The notes beneath the pieces are model-generated. The model was not told the DNA's origin, searched no databases, and saw nothing but the letters and a program-made list of their open reading frames with translations. This document shows, one piece after another, positions 6,586 to 13,314 of a DNA stretch of 13,314 bases. Within the stretch, counting starts at the first letter, position 1; the number at the start of each line of letters is the position of its first letter. Source of the stretch: Cyanobacteria bacterium OH_SFB_17 (GTDB lineage Bacteria; Cyanobacteriota; Vampirovibrionia; Gastranaerophilales; Gastranaerophilaceae); contig JAEWYI010000024.1 in the NCBI GenBank assembly GCA_023395735.1, positions 1-13,314 on the forward strand, written 5' to 3'. The position numbers were made by a program, and so were the translations under genes.

Positions 6586-6620
6586 ACAATATACGAATAG
6601 CTTAATTGTTGAAAAAAAAT

Positions 6621-6860
6621 ATGCAAATTAATAGATTTAGGGAAAATTTTAATAAAAATAGCGCTTATTTTAAAGGAAATACCAGGAAATTGACTCCTGA
6701 TGAGCACTTTAATAAGCTAAAATCTCATGCCGATAATTTGCCTGATACGGTGGTTTGGTCTAAGGCACTTCAAAAAATTCATGAAATGCAAAAAGAGTTT
6801 AAAGATGGTTCAAAATTGCCGACTTTAAACGACATTTTAAGAATGCTTGGTGTCAGGTAG
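6621..6860 (+). CDS. Unrecognised small protein with Asn-rich N-terminus, 79 residues
   Basis: No family recognised. The sequence opens MQINRFRENFNKNSAYFKGN, an Asn-rich stretch ending in Tyr-Phe-Lys-Gly, followed by a polar helical region and a closing LPTLNDILRMLGVR helix. No cysteine, signal peptide or membrane segment. I use the ATG at 6621; an in-frame TTG at 6606 would add five residues (MLKKN) without a better ribosome site, and the site before either start is weak. The opening parallels the 105-residue protein at 3651-3968 (Met-x-Ile start, Asn-rich, then aromatic-Gly), which suggests a shared N-terminal signal. It ends 4 nt from the convergent tlyA stop. Confidence 0.6.
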   Translation: MQINRFRENFNKNSAYFKGNTRKLTPDEHFNKLKSHADNLPDTVVWSKALQKIHEMQKEFKDGSKLPTLNDILRMLGVR

Positions 6861-6864
6861 GTTT

Positions 6865-7671
6865 TTAAAGCGTTTCAAAAGCTTGGTCGATGATTTTTTT
6901 GATATCAAAATCAAACATTTCACCTTCGGTTTTTAAATGTATAAGATATTCAATATTGCCCGACGGCCCTTTTATTCCAGAGAAGGTTAAATTTATTGGA
7001 ATATATCCCAAATTTTTTGAAAAATCTATAACTTTATTTATTACATCAAAATGGACATTTTTATCTCTAACAACTCCACCTTTTTCGATTAACTCTTTGC
7101 CAGCTTCAAATTGTGGCTTGATTAAGCATATTAATTCATGAAAATCCGGTTTTAATAGTTTTTTTAAATTGGGTAGTACTTTTTCTATCGAAATGAAGGA
7201 AACATCCATAACTAATAAGTCTGCGATTTCATCTTCGTTTGAATATATACTTGAAAATTCACAAGATTTTATATTTGTTTTTTCAACAACTTTAACTCTC
7301 TCGTCTGTCCTGATTTTCCACGCAATTTGACCGTAGCCGACGTCAACTGCATAAACTTTTCTTGCACCATTTTGAAGCAAACAATCGGTAAATCCGCCCG
7401 TTGAAGCTCCTGCATCGAAACAAATTCTATCTTTAATATTTACATCAAAACTCTTTAGCGCTTTTTCAAGTTTGAAACCACCTCTAGAAACGTATGGCAT
7501 AGATTTTACATTGATATCGTAATCTTTCTGCGTATCGATTTGAAAGCCTGATTTTGATATAACTTCGTCGTTTATTTTGACGCTTCCTGCTAAAATTGCT
7601 GCTGAGGCTTTGCTTTTTGTGTCAAAGTAGCCGAGATCAACTAAAAATTTGTCTAATCTTTCTTTTTTCAT
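6865..7671 (-). CDS. tlyA: TlyA-family S4/FtsJ-like rRNA 2'-O-methyltransferase
   Basis: TlyA proteins methylate ribose of 16S and/or 23S rRNA; some are annotated as hemolysin A, but the enzymatic role is better supported. An S4 RNA-binding domain (about 1-58) is followed by an FtsJ/RrmJ-like Rossmann methyltransferase. Visible are YVSRGGFKLEKAL at 60-72, the SAM motif DAGASTGGFTD at 86-96, LLVMDVSFIS, LIKPQFEAG and GPSGNIEYL, which give a complete Lys67-Asp156-Lys185-Glu241 catalytic tetrad. The length of 268 is typical. It starts 3 nt after the tatD stop, so it is the last gene of the glycosyltransferase-tatD-tlyA operon. Confidence 0.93.
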   Translation of the reverse strand: MKKERLDKFLVDLGYFDTKSKASAAILAGSVKINDEVISKSGFQIDTQKDYDINVKSMPYVSRGGFKLEKALKSFDVNIKDRICFDAGASTGGFTDCLLQNGARKVYAVDVGYGQIAWKIRTDERVKVVEKTNIKSCEFSSIYSNEDEIADLLVMDVSFISIEKVLPNLKKLLKPDFHELICLIKPQFEAGKELIEKGGVVRDKNVHFDVINKVIDFSKNLGYIPINLTFSGIKGPSGNIEYLIHLKTEGEMFDFDIKKIIDQAFETL

Positions 7672-7674
7672 AAT

Positions 7675-8445
7675 TTATATTCCAAAAACCATTTCCGCAT
7701 TTTTGCTTGTTACGCTTGCCACTTCATCATAAGAAATATTTCTTATTTCTGCAATTTTTTCTGCAACGAATTTTACAAACGCAGGTTCGTTTCTTTTTCC
7801 TCTAAAAGGTTCAGGTGTAAGATACGGAGCATCGGTTTCCAGCAAGAGTTTTTCGAGTGGAATTTCTTTTGCTACTTCTCTCATTTTTTTTGCATTTTTA
7901 AACGTTACAACGCCTCCAAGTGCAATGTAATAACCCTTTTTTATACATTCTTTTGCAAATTCCAAACTGCCTGAAAAGCAGTGAAAAATTACTGGAATTT
8001 CATCTTTTACGTTTGCTGAAATCAAATCGAAACAATCTTTATGAGCTTCTCTGTCGTGCACGATCAATGCCTTGTCCAATTTTTTTGCAATGTGTATTTG
8101 CTTTAGAAAAATTTCTTTTTGCAGTTCTACATAAGTTTTGTCCCAATAATAATCAAGCCCGCATTCTCCTATTGCAACTACTTTTTTGTTTTCTGCCAGT
8201 TGAATAATTTTGTCGAAATCTTCATCTTTTGCTTTTTGTGCTTCTGATGGATGTATTCCAAGTGCGCAAAAAACTCCGTCAAATTTGTTGGAAATTTCAA
8301 TAACTTTTTCAAATGAATTAACATCCACAGACGGTATAATTATTTTTTTAACGCTGTTTTCTGTTGCATTTTTTACTACAGTTTCAATATCATCAAATTC
8401 GGGTAAATCTATGTGTGTATGAGTGTCAACAAGATAGGGAATCAT
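7675..8445 (-). CDS. tatD: TatD-family metal-dependent hydrolase (DNase)
   Basis: TatD enzymes are TIM-barrel metal-dependent nucleases. Metal ligands are visible in order: HTH at residues 9-11, Glu94 in GECGLDYY, His in IVHDRE, His in VIFHCFSGS, and Asp in LLLETDAPYLTPEP. GIHPSEA (63-69) and the closing RNISYDEVASVTSKNAEMVFGI are also typical. The 256-residue length is standard, and all core residues are present. Its ATG overlaps the stop of the upstream glycosyltransferase gene by 4 nt (ATGA), so translation is probably coupled, and tlyA follows after 3 nt. Confidence 0.95.
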   Translation of the reverse strand: MIPYLVDTHTHIDLPEFDDIETVVKNATENSVKKIIIPSVDVNSFEKVIEISNKFDGVFCALGIHPSEAQKAKDEDFDKIIQLAENKKVVAIGECGLDYYWDKTYVELQKEIFLKQIHIAKKLDKALIVHDREAHKDCFDLISANVKDEIPVIFHCFSGSLEFAKECIKKGYYIALGGVVTFKNAKKMREVAKEIPLEKLLLETDAPYLTPEPFRGKRNEPAFVKFVAEKIAEIRNISYDEVASVTSKNAEMVFGI

Positions 8446-9986
8446 TTAAATATATCCTCTAACACTGTTGTGTCTGCAAGGTTTTTGTCAAAATTTTTGC
8501 AAGAATTCCAAAGCAAAGTTGGAATTTGCGCAGAATCAACGTTTGCAAATTTATGGTTGCAAAAACCTTTAATCATATTTGTGGAGCCATCAATATTTGG
8601 TGTGAAAAATTTGCAGCATTGGCAAATCTTTAGCACAAATCCGTAATCTGAAAGCTTTTGAATTAATTCATTTATCGCATCAACCATTCTAAGATGAGTT
8701 GCAGTTGTGAATTTTTTCTTTTTGAAAATAAATACAACTTTTGCAAGTCCGCTTTCTGAGATTAATTCAAGTTTACAAGGTATAACATTTTTTCCATCTG
8801 TCACGTGGACATCAACTGCCATTTTTTGTGTATTTGCAGCAAGATACTTTCTGTACTTCACGTTGTTTCTGATTTTTCTACATAATGGGAAATTTTTGAA
8901 AATATGTCCCAATGAATAAATCGGATACAAAAATAAATATAAGTAGTCTTTAGAACTTAATTTCGAATTTAATAAACTTATTGAAAAACCGAGTATTAAA
9001 GCTACAAATGATAATAAAACTACCGAAAAATCAACCATAAAGTAGTATTTAAAGGAATACTTTAAAAGATAGCCATAAGCAAATAGCAAAATAATTATAT
9101 TAGGCGATATAAGTGAAAAAACGTGTTCAGCAAAAGTGAAATTACTTTTGAAAACTTGAGAAAGGCAGTTTTTAAAAAGTATTATTCTTTGTGATAAAGA
9201 AGGGATTCTTAAGTCAAAGTCGTCAATCCCTATATAAGTCTTAATATTAGGATTAAAGGTACATTTGCATCCGATTTTAGAAAGCAAAAGACTGTATTTC
9301 AATTCTGTATTGATATTTTGAAAATCGATACATCCGATTTTTTCCATTAGTTCTTGTCTCATAATCAATATATCAGAATCTATCATTGCAGCGAGACCCA
9401 TTAAAGACCTGCTTTTTTGAATGAAATTAGTGTAATATTTGTGGAAAGTGAGTTTAATTTTTTGTCTTAGATTTAAATCTTCACCGACAAGAACTGTAGA
9501 ACCGCTTATTACAGGATAATCCTGTAGAACAGTGTTTATTGAATGTAAAAAGTTTGTATCTACATATCTGCTTGCATCCAAAAATACATACGCGTTGCAG
9601 TTTTGTATTGCCGAAAGTTTTTCTAACAATATAGAAATAGCTTGGTCTTTACCTATTGTGCCTTGGTCTTTTATATTAAGAACTTGAACAAAATTGTCAT
9701 TTATAAAAAGTTTTTCCGAATTGTCGCTGCAATTGTCCAGAATCAAATAAACCGAAAATAAATCTTGGGGATAGTTTTGATTTTTAAGTTGTTTCATTAA
9801 GTGTTCTAATGAAATTTCATTGTTGTGCGAATAAATTATTACGCATAAGTTATTTTTGTAGCCAATTCCAGCATATTTTTGCTCGATAGAAAATTTTCTG
9901 TCGTTTAAGTTTTTTATGGCTAAAACCAGAAAAAATACTGAAAATACTGCAATGTATATGTATAATAAGTTTAGAAATAAAACCAT
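8442..9986 (-). CDS. Membrane glycosyltransferase-2-like protein with Cys-rich C-terminus
   Basis: A 514-residue protein with an N-terminal membrane segment (about 1-25), a GT-A type domain, two or three further membrane segments (about 290-375) and a soluble tail of about 110 residues. GT-2 hallmarks: LILDNCSDNS at 81-90, GKDQAISILL near 112, VFLDASRYVDTNF near 134, GLAAMIDSDILIMRQELMEKIG and QRIILFKN. The metal-binding DxD reads Asp137-Ala-Ser139, the ED base motif is replaced by NTELKYS, and QxxRW is not intact, so activity is uncertain. The tail holds Cys455, Cys457, Cys458, Cys476, His478 and Cys496, a possible metal site I cannot name. The ATG at 9986 has a strong AGAGGG site 8 nt upstream; an in-frame ATG at 10079 would add 31 residues without one. 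First gene of an operon with tatD and tlyA. Confidence 0.8.
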   Translation of the reverse strand: MVLFLNLLYIYIAVFSVFFLVLAIKNLNDRKFSIEQKYAGIGYKNNLCVIIYSHNNEISLEHLMKQLKNQNYPQDLFSVYLILDNCSDNSEKLFINDNFVQVLNIKDQGTIGKDQAISILLEKLSAIQNCNAYVFLDASRYVDTNFLHSINTVLQDYPVISGSTVLVGEDLNLRQKIKLTFHKYYTNFIQKSRSLMGLAAMIDSDILIMRQELMEKIGCIDFQNINTELKYSLLLSKIGCKCTFNPNIKTYIGIDDFDLRIPSLSQRIILFKNCLSQVFKSNFTFAEHVFSLISPNIIILLFAYGYLLKYSFKYYFMVDFSVVLLSFVALILGFSISLLNSKLSSKDYLYLFLYPIYSLGHIFKNFPLCRKIRNNVKYRKYLAANTQKMAVDVHVTDGKNVIPCKLELISESGLAKVVFIFKKKKFTTATHLRMVDAINELIQKLSDYGFVLKICQCCKFFTPNIDGSTNMIKGFCNHKFANVDSAQIPTLLWNSCKNFDKNLADTTVLEDIFK

Positions 9987-10022
9987 ATTCAATCCCTCTA
10001 TACAAGATTTTAGTAAAAACGA

Positions 10023-10028
10023 ATTATA
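10023..10028 (-). promoter_or_regulatory. Possible -10 box of the glycosyltransferase-tatD-tlyA operon
   Basis: A perfect TATAAT on the minus strand, about 37 nt before the ATG at 9986. The predicted start near 10015 gives a leader of about 28 nt containing the AGAGGG ribosome site. No good -35 hexamer was found at normal spacing. Confidence 0.35.
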
Positions 10029-10122
10029 AATGCTACAAATATTGAAAAAATGTAATATTAATAAATATTTTATATCCATGCTGGCAAATTTATGAGATAC
10101 TGAACGTATAGGAGGATATGAT

Positions 10123-11037
10123 ATGACAGAATTTGTTTATATGGATGGAAATTACGTAGAAAAAGAAAAGGCGACTATTCCTGTAATGACGCACGCATTT
10201 TTGTATGGCACAGGTATTTTTGAAGGAATAAGAGCATATTATAATGAACAAGAAAACCAATTGTACGCTTTTAGAGTGCCGGAACACTATGAAAGATTAG
10301 TAAAAAGTGCAAAAATTATGCACATGGACACAAAACACTCTATCGATGAATATTGCAAGATAACAAAAGACTTGTTGCAAAAAAATGGTTACAAGCAAAA
10401 TTGTTATATAAGACCAAATTTATATAAATCCGCAGAAAAAATTGGGCCTGGTTTGATGAATAATCCAGACAGCTTTATGATTTTTACTCTCGCAATGAAT
10501 GATTATATCGACACGACCAAAGGTTTAAAAGTTTGTGTTTCAAGCTGGAGAAGAAACTCAGACAATGCTATTCCGCCAAGAGCTAAAATCACAGGTGCTT
10601 ATGCAAATACTGCGTTGATTGTTACAGATGCTAGACTTGCAGGCTTTGATGATGCAATTGTTTTGACAGAAGACGGCATTGTAACTGAAGGTTCAGCTAT
10701 GAACTTGTTTATCGTTGTTGACGGCAAATTGGTTACATCTGCTCCGACAGACAATATTTTGTTGGGCGTAACCAGAAATACAGTAATAACTCTTGCAAAA
10801 GACTTGGGTATTGAAGTTGAGGAAAGAGTAATAGATAGAACTGAATTATATGTTGCAGATGAAGCTTTCTATTGTGGCACAGGCGCTCAAATCAGCCCTA
10901 TTGTAAGTATTGATAACAGAAACTTGGGCGATGGAACTGTGGGCCCTATTGCTACAAAACTTCAAAAATTGTATTTCGATGTTGTAAAAGGTAAGGTAGA
11001 AAAATACAAAAATTGGTGTATGCCTATTTATGATTAG
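10123..11037 (+). CDS. ilvE: Branched-chain amino acid aminotransferase
   Basis: A class IV, fold-type PLP transaminase that interconverts Leu, Ile and Val with their 2-oxo acids using glutamate/2-oxoglutarate. Visible: FLYGTGIFEGIRAY at 26-39 (substrate and dimer loop), YIRPNLYKSAEKIG at 95-108, the PLP lysine Lys155 in PRAKITGAYANTA, and Glu189 in EDGIVTEGSAMNLF (pyridine-nitrogen contact), plus the phosphate-cup segment DNILLGVTRNTVI. Length 304 is normal. GGAGGA at 10111-10116 lies 6 nt before the ATG. A TGA-GATACT extended -10 at 10093-10101 may be the promoter. It overlaps the mlaE-like gene by 8 nt. No other ilv or leu gene is in the window. Confidence 0.95.
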   Translation: MTEFVYMDGNYVEKEKATIPVMTHAFLYGTGIFEGIRAYYNEQENQLYAFRVPEHYERLVKSAKIMHMDTKHSIDEYCKITKDLLQKNGYKQNCYIRPNLYKSAEKIGPGLMNNPDSFMIFTLAMNDYIDTTKGLKVCVSSWRRNSDNAIPPRAKITGAYANTALIVTDARLAGFDDAIVLTEDGIVTEGSAMNLFIVVDGKLVTSAPTDNILLGVTRNTVITLAKDLGIEVEERVIDRTELYVADEAFYCGTGAQISPIVSIDNRNLGDGTVGPIATKLQKLYFDVVKGKVEKYKNWCMPIYD

Positions 11038-11761
11038 TTTCTTCGGATTATGCGTTGAAAATTTCATACTAAGTTTGAAGTACCTTTTTTCAAAACAGGT
11101 GCGGCTTTCATCTATAATTTCACAAGCGGCAGCAATTAGTTATGATTCGCTAACTATTTCGTTAGTTATCGTATTGATAGCTGCCGCTGTTATCGCAATT
11201 CAAGTGGCAAAACAGTTTTTAATGTCAGGTGCAGACAGCTATATCGGCGGCACAATGGCTATTGTTATAATAAGAGAAATCGCTCCCGGTTTTGCTGCGC
11301 TTGCAATCGGAGCAAGAGCTGGAACGGCAATAAGTGCCGAAATAGCTAATATGCAGGTAACATCACAAGTTGATGCCATAAAAACCCTAAAAGTTGATCC
11401 TGTTGGATATTATTTTACGCCAAGATTAATTGCGGCTGGAATAACAGTTCCTATGGTTGTTTTGCTTGCAGAGCTAATTGGTATTGTTGGCGGAATGTTC
11501 ATTTCTTATTTTACGATAAATTTGCATCCTAGCCGTTATATCAACTCTGTTTGGCTTTGGCTAAACACCAGAGATATTTACATAAGTCTTTTAAAAGCAT
11601 TCGTTTTCGGTGTAATTATTGCTCTTGTATGTGCAACACAAGGTTATTTGACAAAAGGCGGCGCCAAAGAAGTTGGGACTGCTACAACTCAAGCAGCAAT
11701 AAAATCCACAATTTATATGTTAATTGCGGATTTTATATTGAATCTTATTTATTATTTATAA
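11030..11761 (+). CDS. mlaE: MlaE/Ycf63-family ABC transporter permease
   Basis: The membrane permease of the MlaFEDB/TGD/Mce-type phospholipid transport systems. About five membrane segments are visible (near residues 42-60, 70-95, 130-160, 185-205 and 220-242). The family signature lies in the middle: IIREIAPGFAALAIGARAGTA, SAEIANMQVTSQVDAIKTL, then VDPVGYYFTPRLIAAGITVP, matching the conserved RExxP / ARxGxAxAAExxxMxVTEQxDAL pattern. The 243-residue length fits. The ATG lies inside the end of ilvE (8-nt overlap) with no strong ribosome site, so translation is probably coupled. The ATPase (MlaF) and the MCE-domain subunit (MlaD) are not in this window. The gene implies a diderm envelope or thylakoid-like lipid transport ancestry, as in Cyanobacteria. 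Confidence 0.92.
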   Translation: MISFFGLCVENFILSLKYLFSKQVRLSSIISQAAAISYDSLTISLVIVLIAAAVIAIQVAKQFLMSGADSYIGGTMAIVIIREIAPGFAALAIGARAGTAISAEIANMQVTSQVDAIKTLKVDPVGYYFTPRLIAAGITVPMVVLLAELIGIVGGMFISYFTINLHPSRYINSVWLWLNTRDIYISLLKAFVFGVIIALVCATQGYLTKGGAKEVGTATTQAAIKSTIYMLIADFILNLIYYL

Positions 11762-11768
11762 ATTAAAA

Positions 11769-12335
11769 TTAGCTGTCGCTTGAAGAAGAACTGTCATCCA
11801 TGTATTTGTAAGCTACCAGGCTGTCTGAGCTGTCAGAGCTTGAAGTTCCGTCACTATAAAAAGTGGACATATTACTTGCAGCTTTGTTTGAAAATTCTAT
11901 TTTTTTCTTTTCCATTTGTGATTTTATGTTGTAAGCAGAAATTTCTGCTGTTGTTACGCGTCCGTCACCGTTTGAATCTATATCAGAAAAATGTTCAAGT
12001 ACTTTTTCAAGTGTGCTGGTTGAAAGACCTGAAGCAGTTCCCAATTGGGTTAATTGCGTAGCCGTAAGCCCCTGTGTTGATATTGAATTAGTCAAGTTTG
12101 AAAGTTCATTTGATCCTAGAACCCCGTCTCCATCTTTGTCTAAAGATGAAAAATTTGTTTGTAAATAAGATGCAAAAGTTTGGTTTAATGATGAAGTTAA
12201 ACTCGTATTTGTTCTAGCATTAGAGATATTTTCAAGAGTTACTCCTCCTGAATATTCGTTTGCAATAAGAGAATATGTGCTGGTCAAACCAGAATATATT
12301 CCTGTAAATAGTGATGATCCGTTCAAAGTACCCAT
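11769..12335 (-). CDS. EF-hand calcium-binding protein with Ser-rich tail
   Basis: Two canonical 12-residue EF-hand loops are visible: DKDGDGVLGSNE at 66-77 and DSNGDGRVTTAE at 120-131, with Asp/Asn at positions 1, 3 and 5 and Glu at 12, flanked by helices. This is a calmodulin-like pair that should bind Ca2+. The N-terminal 60 residues are Ser/Thr/Asn-rich with no signal peptide, and the last 35 are Ser/Asp-rich, ending DDSSSSSDS. A very strong AAGGAGG site precedes the ATG, suggesting high expression. It is convergent with mlaE, 7 nt from its stop, and no target is suggested by the neighbours. Function beyond Ca2+ binding unknown; a cytosolic sensor or a leaderless secreted or surface protein are both possible. 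Confidence 0.85.
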   Translation of the reverse strand: MGTLNGSSLFTGIYSGLTSTYSLIANEYSGGVTLENISNARTNTSLTSSLNQTFASYLQTNFSSLDKDGDGVLGSNELSNLTNSISTQGLTATQLTQLGTASGLSTSTLEKVLEHFSDIDSNGDGRVTTAEISAYNIKSQMEKKKIEFSNKAASNMSTFYSDGTSSSDSSDSLVAYKYMDDSSSSSDS

Positions 12336-12355
12336 AGTACCTCCTTTTTATTCAT

Positions 12356-12383
12356 ATTTTAATGGTATTTAAAAAAAAATCAA
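12356..12383 (-). promoter_or_regulatory. Probable promoter of the EF-hand gene
   Basis: Read on the minus strand: TTGATT (12383-12378), a 16-nt spacer that contains a T-tract, and TAAAAT (12361-12356). The predicted start near 12349 leaves a short leader of about 14 nt holding the AAGGAGG site. A-tracts in GTATTTAAAAAAAA context occur twice upstream (12365-12379 and 12397-12410) and may act as bent or UP-like DNA. Confidence 0.45.
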
Positions 12384-12515
12384 TCATGTATAAAGTGTAT
12401 TTAAAAAAAATAGTTTGCTCACTCGGTATTTAGTCTATGTAAAATTAGTATTTTAGCTAATTATTTTTGCATAAAAATATGCCAATATTAAGTGTAGGTA
12501 AATGAGGAGATGAAT

Positions 12516-12701
12516 ATGCTTGTAACAATTTCGAATAATTGCACCGGATGCGGCGCTTGTTCAGCGATTAATCCTGAAGTGTTTGAAGTTCGTAATAACT
12601 TTGCGACAGTCAATCAGGATTATATAGAGGGCAATGAAGATGATTGCATTGATGCAGCTTTGGCATGTCCTGTAAATGCTATAAGAATTGATGAATACTA
12701 A
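12516..12701 (+). CDS. Single-cluster [4Fe-4S] ferredoxin
   Basis: A 61-residue electron carrier. Cys9, Cys12 and Cys15 (NNCTGCGACSAINPEVFEV) and Cys51 followed by Pro (ACPVNAI) form one [4Fe-4S] site, with a loop and acidic stretch in place of a second cluster. An extra Cys44 lies where some one-cluster ferredoxins, such as those of Pyrococcus and Desulfovibrio, carry a disulfide partner; only Cys44 is visible here, so this is uncertain. The protein is acidic, as expected. I chose the ATG at 12516 because GAGGAG at 12504-12509 lies 6 nt before it; the in-frame ATG at 12510 would abut the site directly and adds only two residues. It is divergent from the EF-hand gene, with a strong hairpin at its stop codon. 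No redox partner gene is adjacent. Confidence 0.92.
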   Translation: MLVTISNNCTGCGACSAINPEVFEVRNNFATVNQDYIEGNEDDCIDAALACPVNAIRIDEY

Positions 12702-12747
12702 TAACGAAAAAATACCGTCCTCGTCGGGCGGTATTTTTTCGTTATTA
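12699..12747 (+). terminator. Strong bidirectional terminator
   Basis: A long hairpin with arms 12699-12720 and 12726-12747 and a 5-nt loop (TCGTC). The inner 7 bp are GC-rich (ACCGTCC against GGGCGGT, with one G-U wobble), and the rest is A/T-rich, including a T-run on both strands (GTATTTTTTC on plus, its mirror on minus). It begins at the stop codon of the ferredoxin gene and lies 18 nt from the stop of the convergent coiled-coil gene, so it can stop transcription from both sides. Confidence 0.85.
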
Positions 12748-12764
12748 ACTTAAATTAGTTGTTC

Positions 12765-13314
12765 TTATGCTAGACCGAAGTGTGCTACGCTGTTTTTAGC
12801 TTCGCTCTTTTCAAGTTCTGTTACTGATTTGTATTCTTCGTTTAATAATGTCAATTGAGTTTCATTACTTGCAACTTGTTGGCTCATTCTTGTTTCTTCT
12901 CTTTGAAGTGCGTCAAGTTGTGCTTTGTCTGAATTAGCGAAGATGCTGTTCATAACTTGGCTTGCTGTTGCAAATGCAGCTCTTGAAGATTGACTTTGCA
13001 TATAAAGTTGTTGTGATTGTACTCCCGCTGCTTCTTTAAACTCGTTAAGTTTTTTAAGTGCTTCGACTACTGCAGGGTTGCTTGTGTCGTTTCCTGCATC
13101 GCTTAATATTTTTTGATAATCGCTGTTGCGTTTTTGATAATCGCCTTGAAGTGCATTATATTGAGTGCTAAAAATGTTTTCGTTCATTGAGGACATTGAG
13201 CTCATCATTCCTTGGAATGCATTTTGAGCAGAAGCCTTAGCTTGTTGCATAATGCTGATATTATTATGGATTTGTTCAAGTTTAACATTCAGAAGAGTTT
13301 GTTCGTACTGTTTG
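12765..13314 (-). CDS. Coiled-coil protein, C-terminal part (cut by window edge)
   Basis: The frame stays open from the stop at 12765 to the window end, so the gene is 5'-incomplete. The internal Met at 13250 has no ribosome site and is not a convincing start; visible residues upstream read KQYEQTLLNVKLEQIHNNIS. The protein is Gln, Ser and Ala-rich, almost wholly helical, with long heptad-like stretches (about 50 residues around DYQKRNSDYQKIL and another around DALQREETRMSQQVASNET), no Cys and no membrane segment; it ends VAHFGLA. The composition resembles filament, secretion-apparatus or tail-fibre-like coiled coils, but I do not recognise a family. It ends next to the bidirectional terminator. 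Confidence 0.7.
   Translation of the reverse strand, partial: KQYEQTLLNVKLEQIHNNISIMQQAKASAQNAFQGMMSSMSSMNENIFSTQYNALQGDYQKRNSDYQKILSDAGNDTSNPAVVEALKKLNEFKEAAGVQSQQLYMQSQSSRAAFATASQVMNSIFANSDKAQLDALQREETRMSQQVASNETQLTLLNEEYKSVTELEKSEAKNSVAHFGLA

Noticed and set aside
6549..6864. Frameshifted remainder of purL downstream of its stop
   Set aside because: No PurL C-terminal motifs in any frame; the region is filled by a promoter and a separate small gene.
10080..10287. Open frame antisense to the ilvE start
   Set aside because: It crosses the ilvE promoter and ribosome site region on the opposite strand and has no ribosome site; it is explained by ilvE codon use.
12365..12410. Direct repeat GTATTTAAAAAAAA (two copies) as a functional repeat array
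   Set aside because: Mostly A-tract with two copies only; noted as possible bent DNA in the promoter entry, not a repeat family.
12469..12482. Small inverted repeat GCATA-AAAA-TATGC upstream of the ferredoxin gene, as an operator
   Set aside because: Five-base arms in AT-rich DNA are expected by chance; no matching promoter geometry was found around it.

Overview
The window is a low-GC bacterial chromosome segment of mostly housekeeping genes with several small lineage-type genes between them. No rRNA, tRNA, CRISPR array, transposase or phage gene was seen. The best guess for the host is a gut-type non-photosynthetic relative of Cyanobacteria (Melainabacteria/Vampirovibrionia, Gastranaerophilales-like). 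This rests on a long cyanobacterial-style NusB, an MlaE/Ycf63-like permease, PurS-type purine synthesis, and small Asn-rich proteins whose N-termini end in an aromatic-Gly motif. The placement is inference; a low-GC Firmicute-like host is the main alternative.

Layout. The left edge (1-83, minus) holds the first codons of phosphopentomutase deoB, divergent from a nusB-ftsY pair (184-1874) driven by a good promoter. An unrecognised 183-residue gene follows (1964-2515, own promoter). A minus-strand pair comes next: a 105-residue unknown protein (3968-3651) and a DnaJ-like co-chaperone with half a zinc finger (3595-2573). Divergent from these is the overlapping purS-purQ-purL operon (4111-6548), encoding the FGAM synthase complex. 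Its PurL lacks the last domain. A 79-residue small protein (6621-6860) converges on a minus-strand operon of a membrane glycosyltransferase-like protein, tatD and tlyA (9986-6865), in which the genes overlap or lie 3 nt apart. Divergent again are ilvE and an MlaE-type permease, overlapping by 8 nt (10123-11761). The right end holds an EF-hand protein (minus), a one-cluster ferredoxin (plus), a strong two-way terminator, and the C-terminal part of a coiled-coil protein (minus) that runs off the window.

How the genes fit together. NusB (rRNA antitermination) and FtsY (SRP receptor) are coupled, as are the three FGAM synthase subunits. TatD and TlyA sit in one operon behind the glycosyltransferase. 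The shared transcript of IlvE and MlaE has no obvious functional logic. Several promoters carry a TG-extended -10 box, and purS may be leaderless.

Most worth a second look: the PurL truncated at a domain boundary, a perfect GC-rich 25-nt palindrome inserted in frame in ftsY, the glycosyltransferase with altered catalytic motifs and a C-terminal cysteine cluster, the reduced zinc finger of the DnaJ protein, and the shared N-terminal motif of two small unknown proteins. I found no clear defence or mobile system here.
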